Source of the DNA: Rhynochetos jubatus
Taxonomy: Eukaryota > Chordata > Aves > Eurypygiformes > Rhynochetidae
Assembly (NCBI GenBank): GCA_027574665.1
Contig: CM050657.1
Location: forward strand, 30,875,408-30,939,407
Direction: 5' to 3'
DNA: 64,000 nt
The notes under the pieces are model-generated. The model saw nothing but the letters and a program-made list of their open reading frames with translations, was not told the origin of the DNA and did not search any database. A program made the translations under genes and the position numbers. How positions within the stretch are numbered: the stretch's first letter is position 1; every line of letters begins with the position of its first letter. Positions 23,253-37,002 of the stretch are shown piece after piece.

Positions 23253-25141
23253 TATACAGAGCTCTGTCTTAAGAGGCATGCAGTGCTCTGCCAAAACAAA
23301 CAAGGTTTCCCTAAGAAATTCTCTCGTAGCCCTTTCCCTTTTGGAGGAAAAGGGAGAGGTTTGTTTCTAAGCTTTGCAAGCGGTCCCGCGCTCTGCCGAA
23401 AAGGGAACGAACTGCTAGAGCACAGCGAGAGAAAAGAGCGTAAGCAATTCCTTCCTAGCTCTTTCTGTTGCCGAGGAACTGTGGCACTGTTGGAACTGGA
23501 GATTGCAAGCAACACAGCGATCCGGCTGCTCTGGCACGCAGTGCTCTGCAAAGGCGCAGCAAGAAGGGACAAGAAATTCTCTCCTAACTCTTTCTGTTTG
23601 GTCGCATAACAGTGCTGCTTTAGATGTCCGTGTTCGGGCAGACGCTTCAACGAGCCGCGCATTCCAGCCTCTCCGAGCCTGTTAGCACAGAGAAGGTGAC
23701 CCTGTGGATTTCGACTTTCCCGGGGATACAGAGCTCTGTCTTAAGAGGCATGCAGTGCTCTGCCAAAACAAATAAGGTTTCCCTAAGAAATTCTCTCGCA
23801 GCGCTTTCCCTTTTGGAGGAAAAGGGAGAGGTTTGTTTCTAAGCTTTGCACGCGGTCCCGCGCTCTGCCGAAAAGGGAACGAACTGCTAGAGCACAGCGA
23901 GAGAAAACAGCGTAAGCAATTCCTTCCTAGCTCTTTCTGTTGCCGAGGAACTGTGGCACTGTTGGAACTGGAGATTGCAAGCAACACAGCGATCCGGCTG
24001 CTCTGGCACGCAGTGCTCTGCAAAGGCGCAGCAAGAAGGGACAAGAAATTCTCTCCTAACTCTTTCTGTTTGGTCGCATTACAGTGCTGCTTTAGATGTC
24101 CTTGTTCAGGCAGACGCTTCAACGAGCCGCGCATTCCAGCCTCTCCGAGCCTGTTAGCACAGAGAAGGTGACCCTGTGGATTTCGACTTTCCCGGGGATA
24201 CAGAGCTCTGTCTTAAGAGGCATGCAGTGCTCTGCCAAAACAAACAAGGTTTCCCTAAGAAATTCTCTCGCAGCTCTTTCCCTTTTGGAGGAAAAGGGAG
24301 AGGTTTGTTTCTAAGCTTTGCACGCGGTCCCGCGCTCTGCCGAAAAGGGAACGAACTGCTAGAGCACAGCGAGAGAAAACAGCGTAAGCAATTCCTTCCT
24401 AGCTCTTTCTGTTGCCGAGGAACTGTGGCACTGTTGGAACTGGAGACTGCAAGCAACACAGCGGTCCGGCTGCTCTGGCACGCAGTGCTCTGAAAAGGCG
24501 CAGCAAGAAGGGACAAGAAATTCTCTCCTAACTCTTTCTGTTTGGTCGCATTACAGTGCTGCTTCAGATGTCCGTGTTCGGGCAGACGCTTCAACGAGCC
24601 GCGCATTCGAGCCTCTGCGAGCCTGTTAGCACAGAGAAGGTGACCCTGTGGATTTCGACTTTCCCGGGGATACAGAGCTCTGTCTTAAGAGGCATGCAGT
24701 GCTCTGCCAAAACAAACAAGGTTTCGCTAAGAAATTCTCTCGCAGCTCTTTCCCTTTTGGAGGAAAAGGGAGAGGTTTGTTTCTAAGCTTTGCAAGCGGT
24801 CCCGCGCTCTGCCGAAAAGGGAACGAACTGCTAGAGCACAGCGAGAGAAAACAGCGTAAGCAATTCCTTCCTAGCTCTTTCTGTTGCCGAGGAACTGTGG
24901 CACTGTTGGAACTGGAGACTGCAAGCAACAAAGCGGTCCGGCTGCTCTGGCACGCAGTGCTCTGCAAAGGCGCAGCAAGGAGGGAGAAGAAATTCTCTCC
25001 TAACTCTTTCTGTTTGGTCGCATTAGAGTGCTGCTTCAGATGTCCGTGTTCGGGCAGACGCTTCAACGAGCCGCGCATTCCAGCCTCTCCGAGCCTGTTA
25101 GCACAGAGAAGGTGACCCTGTGGATTTCGACTTTCCCGGGG
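23253..25141 (+). repeat. 1,889-bp four-unit higher-order repeat, copy 1
   Basis: This block runs from one inserted T (gggg-t-atacag) to the base before the next and contains four units (472 x 4 + 1). It shares with copy 2 the private variants gcagcgctttccc, gcataacagtgctgcttta, ccttgttcaggcag, tgaaaaggcgcag (24491) and aacaaagcggtcc. I found only three or four differences from copy 2, including aataagg for aacaagg near 23770 and ggtcgcattagag for ggtggcattacag near 25017. That is more than 99.7% identity by eye. Confidence 0.9.
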
Positions 25142-27030
25142 TATACAGAGCTCTGTCTTAAGAGGCATGCAGTGCTCTGCCAAAACAAACAAGGTTTCCC
25201 TAAGAAATTCTCTCGTAGCCCTTTCCCTTTTGGAGGAAAAGGGAGAGGTTTGTTTCTAAGCTTTGCAAGCGGTCCCGCGCTCTGCCGAAAAGGGAACGAA
25301 CTGCTAGAGCACAGCGAGAGAAAAGAGCGTAAGCAATTCCTTCCTAGCTCTTTCTGTTGCCGAGGAACTGTGGCACTGTTGGAACTGGAGATTGCAAGCA
25401 ACACAGCGATCCGGCTGCTCTGGCACGCAGTGCTCTGCAAAGGCGCAGCAAGAAGGGACAAGAAATTCTCTCCTAACTCTTTCTGTTTGGTCGCATAACA
25501 GTGCTGCTTTAGATGTCCGTGTTCGGGCAGACGCTTCAACGAGCCGCGCATTCCAGCCTCTCCGAGCCTGTTAGCACAGAGAAGGTGACCCTGTGGATTT
25601 CGACTTTCCCGGGGATACAGAGCTCTGTCTTAAGAGGCATGCAGTGCTCTGCCAAAACAAACAAGGTTTCCCTAAGAAATTCTCTCGCAGCGCTTTCCCT
25701 TTTGGAGGAAAAGGGAGAGGTTTGTTTCTAAGCTTTGCACGCGGTCCCGCGCTCTGCCGAAAAGGGAACGAACTGCTAGAGCACAGCGAGAGAAAACAGC
25801 GTAAGCAATTCCTTCCTAGCTCTTTCTGTTGCCGAGGAACTGTGGCACTGTTGGAACTGGAGATTGCAAGCAACACAGCGATCCGGCTGCTCTGGCACGC
25901 AGTGCTCTGCAAAGGCGCAGCAAGAAGGGACAAGAAATTCTCTCCTAACTCTTTCTGTTTGGTCGCATTACAGTGCTGCTTTAGATGTCCTTGTTCAGGC
26001 AGACGCTTCAACGAGCCGCGCATTCCAGCCTCTCCGAGCCTGTTAGCACAGAGAAGGTGACCCTGTGGATTTCGACTTTCCCGGGGATACAGAGCTCTGT
26101 CTTAAGAGGCATGCAGTGCTCTGCCAAAACAAACAAGGTTTCCCTAAGAAATTCTCTCGCAGCTCTTTCCCTTTTGGAGGAAAAGGGAGAGGTTTGTTTC
26201 TAAGCTTTGCACGCGGTCCCGCGCTCTGCCGAAAAGGGAACGAACTGCTAGAGCACAGCGAGAGAAAACAGCGTAAGCAATTCCTTCCTAGCTCTTTCTG
26301 TTGCCGAGGAACTGTGGCACTGTTGGAACTGGAGACTGCAAGCAACACAGCGGTCCGGCTGCTCTGGCACGCAGTGCTCTGAAAAGGCGCAGCAAGAAGG
26401 GACAAGAAATTCTCTCCTAACTCTTTCTGTTTGGTCGCATTACAGTGCTGCTTCAGATGTCCGTGTTCGGGCAGACGCTTCAACGAGCCGCGCATTCGAG
26501 CCTCTGCGAGCCTGTTAGCACAGAGAAGGTGACCCTGTGGATTTCGACTTTCCCGGGGATACAGAGCTCTGTCTTAAGAGGCATGCAGTGCTCTGCCAAA
26601 ACAAACAAGGTTTCGCTAAGAAATTCTCTCGCAGCTCTTTCCCTTTTGGAGGAAAAGGGAGAGGTTTGTTTCTAAGCTTTGCAAGCGGTCCCGCGCTCTG
26701 CCGAAAAGGGAACGAACTGCTAGAGCACAGCGAGAGAAAACAGCGTAAGCAATTCCTTCCTAGCTCTTTCTGTTGCCGAGGAACTGTGGCACTGTTGGAA
26801 CTGGAGACTGCAAGCAACAAAGCGGTCCGGCTGCTCTGGCACGCAGTGCTCTGCAAAGGCGCAGCAAGGAGGGAGAAGAAATTCTCTCCTAACTCTTTCT
26901 GTTTGGTGGCATTACAGTGCTGCTTCAGATGTCCGTGTTCGGGCAGACGCTTCAACGAGCCGCGCATTCCAGCCTCTCCGAGCCTGTTAGCACAGAGAAG
27001 GTGACCCTGTGGATTTCGACTTTCCCGGGG
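25142..27030 (+). repeat. 1,889-bp four-unit higher-order repeat, copy 2
   Basis: This block matches 23253-25141 base for base apart from a few substitutions, in the same order of four distinguishable units. The similarity continues into a partial third copy (27031 to about 27380) and ends near gtcgcattacag, where copies 1 and 2 have gcataacag. The sharp identity points to a very recent unequal crossover or replication-slippage event. Confidence 0.9.
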
Positions 27031-27380
27031 TATACAGAGCTCTGTCTTAAGAGGCATGCAGTGCTCTGCCAAAACAAACAAGGTTTCCCTAAGAAATTCT
27101 CTCGTAGCCCTTTCCCTTTTGGAGGAAAAGGGAGAGGTTTGTTTCTAAGCTTTGCAAGCGGTCCCGCGCTCTGCCGAAAAGGGAACGAACTGCTAGAGCA
27201 CAGCGAGAGAAAAGAGCGTAAGCAATTCCTTCCTAGCTCTTTCTGTTGCCGAGGAACTGTGGCACTGTTGGAACTGGAGATTGCAAGCAACACAGCGATC
27301 CGGCTGCTCTGGCACGCAGTGCTCTGCAAAGGCGCAGCAAGAAGGGACAAGAAATTCTCTCCTAACTCTTTCTGTTTGGT
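27031..27380 (+). repeat. Partial third copy of the 1,889-bp higher-order repeat
   Basis: The block starts with the same inserted T at 27031 and the same gtagccctttccc marker as the first two copies. It then returns to the common form gtcgcattacagtgctgcttcag instead of gcataacagtgctgcttta. The right edge is therefore a recombination point located only to within a few tens of bases. Confidence 0.7.
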
Positions 27381-29391
27381 CGCATTACAGTGCTGCTTCA
27401 GATGTCCGTGTTCGGGCAGACGCTTCAACGAGCCGCGCATTCGAGCCTCTCCGAGCCTGTTAGCACAGAGAAGGTGACCCTGTGGATTTCGACTTTCCCG
27501 GGGATACAGAGCGCTGTCTTAAGAGGCATGCAGTGCTCTGCCAAAACAAACAAGGTTTCCCTAAGAAATTCTCTCGCAGCTCTTTCCCTTTTGGAGGAAA
27601 AGGGAGAGGTTTGTTTCTAAGCTTTGCACGCGGTCCCGCGCTCTGCCGAAAAGGGAACGAACTGCTAGAGCACAGCGAGAGAAAACAGCGTAAGCAATTC
27701 CTTCCTAGCTCTTTCTGTTGCCGAGGAACTGTGGCACTGTTGGAACTGGGGATTGCAAGCAACACAGCGATCCGGCTGCTCTGGCACGCAGTGCTCTGCA
27801 AAGGCGCAGCAAGAAGGGACAAGAAATTCTCTCCTAACTCTTTCTGTTTGGTCGCATTGCAGTGCTGCTTCAGATGTCCGTGTTCGGGCAGACGCTTCAA
27901 CGAGCCGCGCATTCCAGCCTCTCCGAGCCTGTTAGAACAGAGAAGGTGACCCTGTGGATTTCAACTTTCCCGGGGATACAGAGCTCTGTCTTAAGAGGCA
28001 TGCAGTGCTCTGCCAAAACAAACAAGGTTTCACTAAGAAATTCTCTCGTAGCTCTTTCCCTTTTGGAGGAAAAGGGAGAGCTTTGTTTCTAAGCTTTGCA
28101 AGCGGTCCCGCGCTCTGCCGAAAAGGGAACGAACTGCTAGAGCACAGCGAGAGAAAAGAGCGTAAGCAATTCCTTCCTAGCTCTTTCTGTTGCCGAGGAT
28201 CTGTGGCACTGTTGGAACTGGAGATTGCAAGCAACACAGCGGTCCGGCTGCTCTGGCACGCAGTGCTCTGCAAAGGCGCAGCAAGAAGGGACAAGAAATT
28301 CTCTCCTAACTCTTTCTGTTTGGTCGCATTACAGTGCTGCTTCAGATGTCCGTGTTCGGGCAGACGCTTCAACGAGCCGCGCATTCGAGCCTCTCGGAGC
28401 CTGTTAGCACAGAGAAGGTGACCCTGTGGATTTCGACTTTCCCGGGGATACAGAGCTCTGTCTTAAGAGGCATGCAGTGCTCTGCCAAAACAAACAAGGT
28501 TTCGCTAAGAAATTCCCTCGTAGCTCTTTCCCTTTTGGAGGAAAAGGGAGAGGTCTGTTTCTAAGCTTTGCAAGCGGTCCCGCGCTCTGCCGAAAAGGGA
28601 ACGAACTGCTAGAGCACAGCGAGAGAAAACAGCGTAAGCAATTCCTTCCTAGCTCTTTCTGTTGCCGAGGATCTGTGGCACTGTTGGAACTGGAGATTGC
28701 AAGCAACACAGCGGTCCGGCTGCTCTGGCACGCAGTGCTCTGCAAAGGCGCAGCAAGAAGGGACAAGAAATTCTCTCCTAACTCTTTCTGTTTGGTCGCA
28801 TTACAGTGCTGCTTCAGATGTCCGTGTTCGGGCAGACGCTTCAACGAGCCGCGCATTCGAGCCTCTGCGAGCCTGTTAGCACAGAGAAGGTGTCCCTGTG
28901 GATTTCGACTTTCCCGGGGATACAGAGCTATGTCTTAAGAGGCTTGCAGTGCTCTGCCAAAACAAACAAGGTTTCCCTAAGAAATTCTCTCGTAGCTCTT
29001 TCCCTTTTGGAGGAAAAGGGAGAGGTTTGTTTCTAAGCTTTGCAAGCAGTCCCGCGCTCTGCCGAAAAGGGAACGAACTGCTAGAGCACAGCGAGAGAAA
29101 ACAGCGTAAGCAATTCCTTCCTAGCTCTTTCTGTTGCCGAGGAACTGTGGCACTGTTGGAACTGGAGATTGCAAGCAACACAGCGATCCGGCTGCTCTGG
29201 CACGCAGTGCTCTGCAAAGGCGCAGCAAGAAGGGACAAGAAATTCTCTCCTAACTCTTTCTGTTTGGTGGCATTACAGTGCTGCTTCAGATGTCCGTGTT
29301 CGGGCAGACGCTTCAACGAGCCGCGCATTCGAGCCTCTGCGAGCCTGTTAGCACAGAGAAGGTGACCCTGTGGATTTCGACTTTCCCGGGG

Positions 29392-29392
29392 T
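29392..29392 (+). other. Isolated 1-bp insertion making a 473-bp unit
   Basis: The inserted T in ggggtatacag is the same as in the two 473-bp higher-order repeat families. This unit, however, has gtagctctttccc, not the gtagccctttccc that accompanies the insertion elsewhere. The two markers have been separated by recombination or gene conversion here. The spacing from the previous insertion is 2,361 bp, five units plus one base. Confidence 0.8.
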
Positions 29393-32300
29393 ATACAGAG
29401 CTCTGTCTTAAGAGGCATGCAGTGCTCTGCCAAAACAAACAAGGTTTCCCTAAGAAATTCTCTCGTAGCTCTTTCCCTTTTGGAGGAAAAGGGAGAGGTT
29501 TGTTTCTAAGCTTTGCAAGCGGTCCCGCGCTCTGCCGAAAAGGGAACGAACTGCTAGAGCACAGCGAGAGAAAAGAGCGTAAGCAATTCCTTCCTAGCTC
29601 TTTCTGTTGCCGAGGAACTGTGGCACTGTTGGAACTGGAGATTGCAAGCAACACAGCGATCCGGCTGCTCTGGCACGCAGTGCTCTGCAAAGGCGCAGCA
29701 AGAAGGGACAAGAAATTCTCTCCAAACTCTTTCTGTTTGGTCGCATTACAGTGCTGCTTCAGATGTCCGTGTTCGGGCAGACGCTTCAACGAGCCGCGCA
29801 TTCGAGCCTCTCCGAGCCTGTTAGCAGAGAGAAGGTGACCCTGTGGATTTCGACTTTCCCGGGGATACAGAGCTCTGTCTTAAGGGGCATGCAGTGCTCT
29901 GCCAAAACAAACAAGGTTTCCCTAAGAAATTCTCTCGTAGCTCTTTCCCTTTTGGAGGAAAAGGGAGAGGTTTGTTTCTAAGCTTTGCAAGCGGTCTCGC
30001 GCTCTGCCGAAAAGGGAACGAACTGCTAGAGCACAGCGAGAGAAAACAGCGTAAGCAATTCCTTCCTAGCTCTTTCTGTTGCCGAGGAACTGTGGCACTG
30101 TTGGAACTGGAGATTGCAAGCAACACAGCGATCCGGCTGCTCTGGCACGCAGTGCTCTGCAAAGGCGCAGCAAGAAGGGACAAGAAATTCTCTCCTAACT
30201 CTTTCTGTTTGGTCGCATTACAGTGCTGCTTCAGATGTCCGTGTTCGGGCAGACGCTTCAACGAGCCGCGCATTCCAGCCTCTCCGAGCCTGTTAGCACA
30301 GAGAAGGTGACCCTGTGGATTTCCACTTTCCCAGGGATACAGAGCTCTGTCTTAAGAGGCATGCAGTGCTCTGCCAAAACAAACAAGGTTTCCCTAAGAA
30401 ATTCTCTCGTAGCTCTTTCCCTTTTGGAGGAAAAGGGAGAGGTTTGTTTCTAAGCTTTGCAAGCGGTCCCGCGCTCTGCCGAAAAGGGAACGAACTGCTA
30501 GAGCACAGCGAGAGAAAACAGCGTAAGCAATTCCTTCCTAGCTCTTTCTGTTGCCGAGGAACTGTGGCACTGTTGGAACTGGAGATTGCAAGCAACACAG
30601 CGATCCGGCTGCTCTGGCACGCAGTGCTCTGCAAAGGCGCAGCAAGAAGGGACAAGAAATTCTCTCCTAACTCTTTCTGTTTGGTTGCATAACAGTGCTG
30701 CTTTAGATGTCCGTGTTCGGGCAGACGCTTCAACGAGCCGCGCATTCGAGCCTCTCCGAGCCTGTTAGCACAGAGAAGGTGACCCTGTGGATTTCGACTT
30801 TCCCGGGGATACAGAGCTCTGTCTTAAGAGGCATGCAGTGCTCTGCCAAAACAAACAAGGTTTCGCTAAGAAATTCTCTCGCAGCTCTTTCCCTTTTGGA
30901 GGAAAAGGGAGAGGTTTGTTTCTAAGCTTTGCACGCGGTCCCGCGCTCTGCCGAAAAGGGAACGAACTGCTAGAGCACAGCGAGAGAAAACAGCGTAAGC
31001 AATTCCTTCCTAGCTCTTTCTGTTGCCGAGGAACTGTGGCACTGTTGGAACTGGAGATTGCAAGCAACACAGCGATCCGGCTGCTCTGGCACGCAGTGCT
31101 CTGCAAAGGCGCAGCAAGAAGGGACAAGAAATTCTCTCCTAACTCTTTCTGTTTGGTCGCATTACAGTGCTGCTTCAGATGTCCGTGTTCGGGCAGACGC
31201 TTCAACGAGCCGCGCATTCAAGCCTCTCCAAGCCTGTTAGCACAGAGAAGGTGACCCTGTGGATTTCGACTTTCCCGGGGATACAGAGCTCTGTCTTAAG
31301 AGGCATGCAGTGCTCTGCCAAAACAAACAAGGTTTCCCTAAGAAATTCTCTCGTAGCTCTTTCCCTTTTGGAGGAAAAGGGAGAGGTTTGTTTCTAAGCT
31401 TTGCAAGCGGTCCCGCGCTCTGCCGAAAAGGGAACGAACTGCTAGAGCACAGCGAGAGAAAAGAGCGTAAGCAATTCCTTCCTAGCTCTTTCTGTTGCCG
31501 AGGAACTGTGGCACTGTTGGAACTGGAGATTGCAAGCAACACAGCGATCCGGCTGCTCTGGCACGCAGTGCTCTGCAAAGGCGCAGCAAGAAGGGACAAG
31601 AAATTCTCTCCTAACTCTTTCTGTTTGGTCGCATTACAGTGCTGCTTTAGATGTCCGTGTTCGGGCAGACGCTTCAACGAGCCGCGCATTCGAGCCTCTC
31701 CGAGCCTGTTAGCACAGAGAAGGTGACCCTGTGGATTTCGACTTTCCCGGGGATACAGAGCTCTGTCTTAAGAGGCATGCAGTGCTCTGCCAAAACAAAC
31801 AAGGTTTCCCTAAGAAATTCTCTCGCAGCTCTTTCCCTTTTGGAGGAAAAGGGAGAGGTTTGTTTCTAAGCTTTGCAAGCGGTCCCGCGCTCTGCCGAAA
31901 AGGGAACGAACTGCTAGAGCACAGCGAGAGAAAACAGCGTAAGCAATTCCTTCCTAGATCTTTCTGTTGCCGAGGAACTGTGGCACTGTTGGAACTGGAG
32001 ATTGCAAGCAACACAGCGATCCGGCTGCTCTGGCACGCAGTGCTCTGCAAAGGCGCAGCAAGAAGGGACAAGAAATTCTCTCCTAACTCTTTCTGTTTGG
32101 TCGCATTACGGTGCTGCTTCAGATGTCCGTGTTCGGGCAGACGCTTCAACGAGCCGCGCATTCGAGCCTCTCGGAGCCTGTTAGCACAGAGAAGGTGACC
32201 CTGTGGATTTCGACTTTCCCGGGGATACAGAGCTCTGTCTTAAGAGGCATGCAGTGCTCTGCCAAAACAAACAAGGTTTCCCTAAGAAATTCCCTCGTAG

Positions 32301-35300
32301 CTCTTTCCCTTTTGGAGGAAAAGGGAGAGGTCTGTTTCTAAGCTTTGCAAGCGGTCCCGCGCTCTGCCGAAAAGGGAACGAACTGCTAGAGCACAGCGAG
32401 AGAAAACAGCGTAAGCAATTCCTTCCTAGCTCTTTCTGTTGCCGAGGAACTGTGGCACTGTTGGAACTGGAGATTGCAAGCAACACAGCGATCCGGCTGC
32501 TCTGGCACGCAGTGCTCTGCAAAGGCGCAGCAAGAAGGGACAAGAAATTCTCTCCTAACTCTTTCTCTTTGGTCGCATTACAGTGCTGCTTTAGATGTCC
32601 TTGTTCAGGCAGACGCTTCAACGAGCCGCGCATTCCAGCCTCTCCGAGCCTGTTAGCACAGAGAAGGTGACCCTGTGGATTTCGACTTTCCCGGGGATAC
32701 AGAGCTCTGTCTTAAGAGGCATGCAGTGCTCTGCCAAAACAAACAAGGTTTCCCTAAGAAATTCTCTCGTAGCTCTTTCCCTTTTGGAGGAAAAGGGAGA
32801 GGTTTGTTTCTAAGCTTTGCAAGCAGTCCCGCGCTCTGCCGAAAAGGGAACGAACTGCTAGAGCACAGCGAGAGAAAACAGCGTAAGCAATTCCTTCCTA
32901 GCTCTTTCTGTTGCCGAGGAACTGTGGCACTGTTGGAACTGGAGATTGCAAGCAACACAGCGATCCGGCTGCTCTGGCACGCAGTGCTCTGCAAAGGCGC
33001 AGCAAGAAGGGACAAGAAATTCTCTCCTAACTCTTTCTGTTTGGTCGCATTACAGTGCTGCTTCAGATGTCCGTGTTCGGGCAGACGCTTCAACGAGCCG
33101 CGCATTCGAGCCTCTCGGAGCCTGTTAGCACAGAGAAGGTGACCCTGTGGATTTCGACTTTCCCGGGGATACAGAGCTCTGTCTTAAGAGGCATGCAGTG
33201 CTCTGCCAAAACAAACAAGGTTTCCCTAAGAAATTCCCTCGTAGCTCTTTCCCTTTTGGAGGAAAAGGGAGAGGTCTGTTTCTAAGCTTTGCAAGCGGTC
33301 CCGCGCTCTGCCGAGAAGGGAACGAACTGCTAGAGCACAGCGAGAGAAAACAGCGTAAGCAATTCCTTCCTAGCTCTTTCTGTTGCCGAGGAACTGTGGC
33401 ACTGTTGGAACTGGAGATTGCAAGCAACACAGCGGTCCGGCTGCTCTGGCACGCAGTGCTCTGCAAAGGCGCAGCAAGAAGGGACAAGAAATTCTCTCCT
33501 AACTCTTTCTGTTTGGTCGCATTACAGTGCTGCTTTAGATGTCCGTGTTCGGGCAGACGCTTCAACGAGCCGCGCATTCCAGCCTCTCCGAGCCTGTTAG
33601 CACAGAGAAGGTGACCCTGTGGATTTCGACTTTCCCGGGGATACAGAGCTCTGTCTTAAGAGGCATGCAGTGCTCTGCCAAAACAAACAAGGTTTCGCTA
33701 AGAAATTCCCTCGTAGCTCTTTCCCTTTTGGAGGAAAAGGGAGAGGTTTGTTTCTAAGCTTTGCAAGCGGTCCCGCGCTCTGCCGAAAAGGGAACGAACT
33801 GCTAGAGCACAGCGAGAGAAAACAGCGTAAGCAATTCCTTCCTAGCTCTTTCTGTTGCCGAGGAACTGTGGCACTGTTGGAACTGGAGATTGCAAGCAAC
33901 ACAGCGATCCGGCTACTCTGGCACGCAGTGCTCTGCAAAGGCGCAGCAAGAAGGGACAAGAAATTCTCTCCTAACTCTTTCTGTTTGGTCGCATTACAGT
34001 GCTGCTTCAGATGTCCGTGTTCGGGCAGACGCTTCAACGAGGCGCGCATTCGAGCCTCTACGAGTCTGGTAGCACAGAGAAGGTGACCCTGTGGATTTCG
34101 ACTTTCCCGGGGATACAGAGCTCTGTCTTAAGAGGCATGCAGTGCTCTGCCAAAACAAACAAGGTTTCCCTAAGAAATTCTCTCGCAGCGCTTTCCCTTT
34201 TGGAGGAAAAGGGAGAGGTTTGGTTCTAAGCTTTGCACGCGGTCCCGCGCTCTGCCGAAAAGGGAACGAACTGCTAGAGCACAGCGAGAGAAAACAGCGT
34301 AAGCAATTCCTTCCTAGCTCTTTCTGTTGCCGAGGAACTGTGGCACTGTTGGAACTGGAGATTGCAAGCAACACAGCGATCCGGCTGCTCTGGCACGCAG
34401 TGCTCTGCAAAGGCGCAGCAAGAAGGGACAAGAAATTCTCTCCTAACTCTTTCTGTTTGGTCGCATTACAGTGCTGCTTCAGATGTCCGTGTTCGGGCAG
34501 ACGCTTCAACGAGCCGCGCATTCGAGCCTCTCGGAGCCTGTTAGCACAGAGAAGGTGACCCTGTGGATTTCGACTTTCCCGGGGATACAGAGCTCTGTCT
34601 TAAGAGGCATGCAGTGCTCTGCCAAAACAAACAAGGTTTCCCTAAGAAATTCCCTCGTAGCTCTTTCCCTTTTGGAGGAAAAGGGAGAGGTCTGTTTCTA
34701 AGCTTTGCAAGCGGTCCCGCGCTCTGCCGAGAAGGGAACGAACTGCTAGAGCACAGCGAGAGAAAACAGCGTAAGCAATTCCTTCCTAGCTCTTTCTGTT
34801 GCCGAGGAACTGTGGCACTGTTGGAACTGGAGATTGCAAGCAACACAGCGGTCCGGCTGCTCTGGCACGCAGTGCTCTGCAAAGGCGCAGCAAGAAGGGA
34901 CAAGAAATTCTCTCCTAACTCTTTCTGTTTGGTCGCATTACAGTGCTGCTTTAGATGTCCGTGTTCGGGCAGACGCTTCAACGAGCCGCGCATTCCAGCC
35001 TCTCGGAGCCTGTTAGCACAGAGAAGGTGACCCTGTGGATTTCGACTTTCCCGGGGATAGAGAGCTCTGTCTTAAGAGGCATGCAGTGCTCTGCCAAAAC
35101 AAACAAGGTTTCGCTAAGAAATTCCCTCGTAGCTCTTTCCCTTTTGGAGGAAAAGGGAGAGGTTTGTTTCTAAGCTTTGCAAGCGGTCCCGCGCTCTGCC
35201 GAAAAGGGAACGAACTGCTAGAGCACAGCGAGAGAAAAGAGCGTAAGCAATTCCTTCCTAGCTCTTTCTGTTGCCGAGGAACTGTGGCACTGTTGGAACT

Positions 35301-37002
35301 GGAGATTGCAAGCAACACAGCGGTCCGGCTGCTCTGGCACGCAGTGCTCTGCAAAGGCGCAGCAAGAAGGGACAAGAAATTCTCTCCTAACTCTTTCTGT
35401 TTGGTCGCATTACAGTGCTGCTTTAGATGTCCGTGTTCGGGCAGACGCTTCAACGAGCCGCGCATTCCAGCCTCTCGGAGCCTGTTAGCACAGAGAAGGT
35501 GACCCTGTGGATTTCGACTTTCCCAGGGATACAGAGCTCTGTCTTAAGAGGCATGCAGTGCTCTGCCAAAACAAACAAGGTTTCACTAAGAAATTCTCTC
35601 GCAGCTCTTTCCCTTTTGGAGGAAAAGGGAGAGGTTTGTTTCTAAGCTTTGCAAGCGGTCCCGCGCTCTGCCGAAAAGGGAACGAACTGCTAGAGCACAG
35701 CGAGAGAAAACAGCGTAAGCAATTCCTTCCTAGCTCTTTCTGTTGCCGAGGAACTGTGGCACTGTTGGAACTGGAGATTGCAAGCAACACAGCGATGCGG
35801 CTGCTCTGGCACGCAGTGCTCTGCAAAGGCGCAGCAAGAAGGGACAAGAAATTCTCTCCTAACTCTTTCTGTTTGGTCGCATTACAGTGCTGCTTCAGAT
35901 GTCCGTGTTCGGGCAGACGCTTCAACGAGCCGCGCATTCGAGCCTCTCGGAGCCTGTTAGCACAGAGAAGGTGACCCTGTGGATTTCGACTTTCCCGGGG
36001 ATACAGAGCTCTGTCTTAAGAGGCATGCAGTGCTCTGCCAAAAGAAACAAGGTTTCCCTAAGAAATTCCCTCGTAGCTCTTTCCCTTTTGGAGGAAAAGG
36101 GAGAGGTTTGTTTCTAAGCTTTGCAAGCGGTCCCACGCTCTGCCGAAAAGGGAACGAACTGCTAGAGCACAGCGAGAGAAAACAGCGTAAGCAATTCCTT
36201 CCTAGCTCTTTCTGTTGCCGAGGAACTGTGGCACTGTTGGAACTGGAGATTGCAAGCAACACAGCGCTCCGGCTGCTCTGGCACGCAGTGCTCTGCAAAG
36301 GCGCAGCAAGAAGGGACAAGAAATTCTCTCCTAACTCTTTCTGTTTGGTCGCATTACAGTGCTGCTTCAGATGTCCGTGTTCGGGCAGACGCTTCAACGA
36401 GCCGCGCATTCGAGCCTCTCCGAGCCTGTTAGCACAGAGAAGGAGTCCCTGTGGATTTCGACTTTCCCGGGGATACAGAGCTCTGTCTTAAGAGGCATGC
36501 AGTGCTCTGCCAAAACAAACAAGGTTTCCCTAAGAAATTCTCTCGTAGCTCTTTCCCTTTTGGAGGAAAAGGGAGAGGTTTGTTTCTAAGCTTTGCAAGC
36601 GGTCCCGCGCTCTGCCGAAAAGGGAACGAACTGCTAGAGCACAGCGAGAGAAAACAGCCTAAGCAATTCCTTCCTAGCTCTTTCTGTTGCCGAGGAACTG
36701 TGGCACTGTTGGAACTGGAGATTGCAAGCAACACAGCGATCCGGCTACTCTGGCACGCAGTGCTCTGCAAAGGCGCAGCAAGAAGGGACAAGAAATTCTC
36801 TCCTAACTCTTTCTGTTTGGTCGCATTACAGTGCTGCTTCAGATGTCCGTGTTCGGGCAGACGCTTCAACGAGGCGCGCATTCGAGCCTCTACGAGTCTG
36901 GTAGCACAGAGAAGGTGTCCCTCTGGATTTCGACTTTCCCGGGGATACAGAGCTCTGTCTTAAGAGGCATGCAGTGCTCTGCCAAAACAAACAAGGTTTC
37001 CC

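Larger units (their letters stand above)
21423..37002 (+). repeat. Domain 2: 33 units of a second sequence type
   Basis: From 21423 rightward most units have the A-start form ccctaagaaattctctcg with gtagct or gcagct, and cagcg replaces gagcg near the end of A in most of them. Four units are 473 bp because of one extra T in ggggtatacag, at 23253, 25142, 27031 and 29392; the other 29 are 472 bp. The switch in type is stepwise over about 1.5 kb (21.4-22.9 kb), not abrupt. Towards the right end some units show tacgagtctggtagcac (34058-34074 and 36890-36906) and gtgtccct, features shared with the short units that begin at 37003. Confidence 0.88.
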
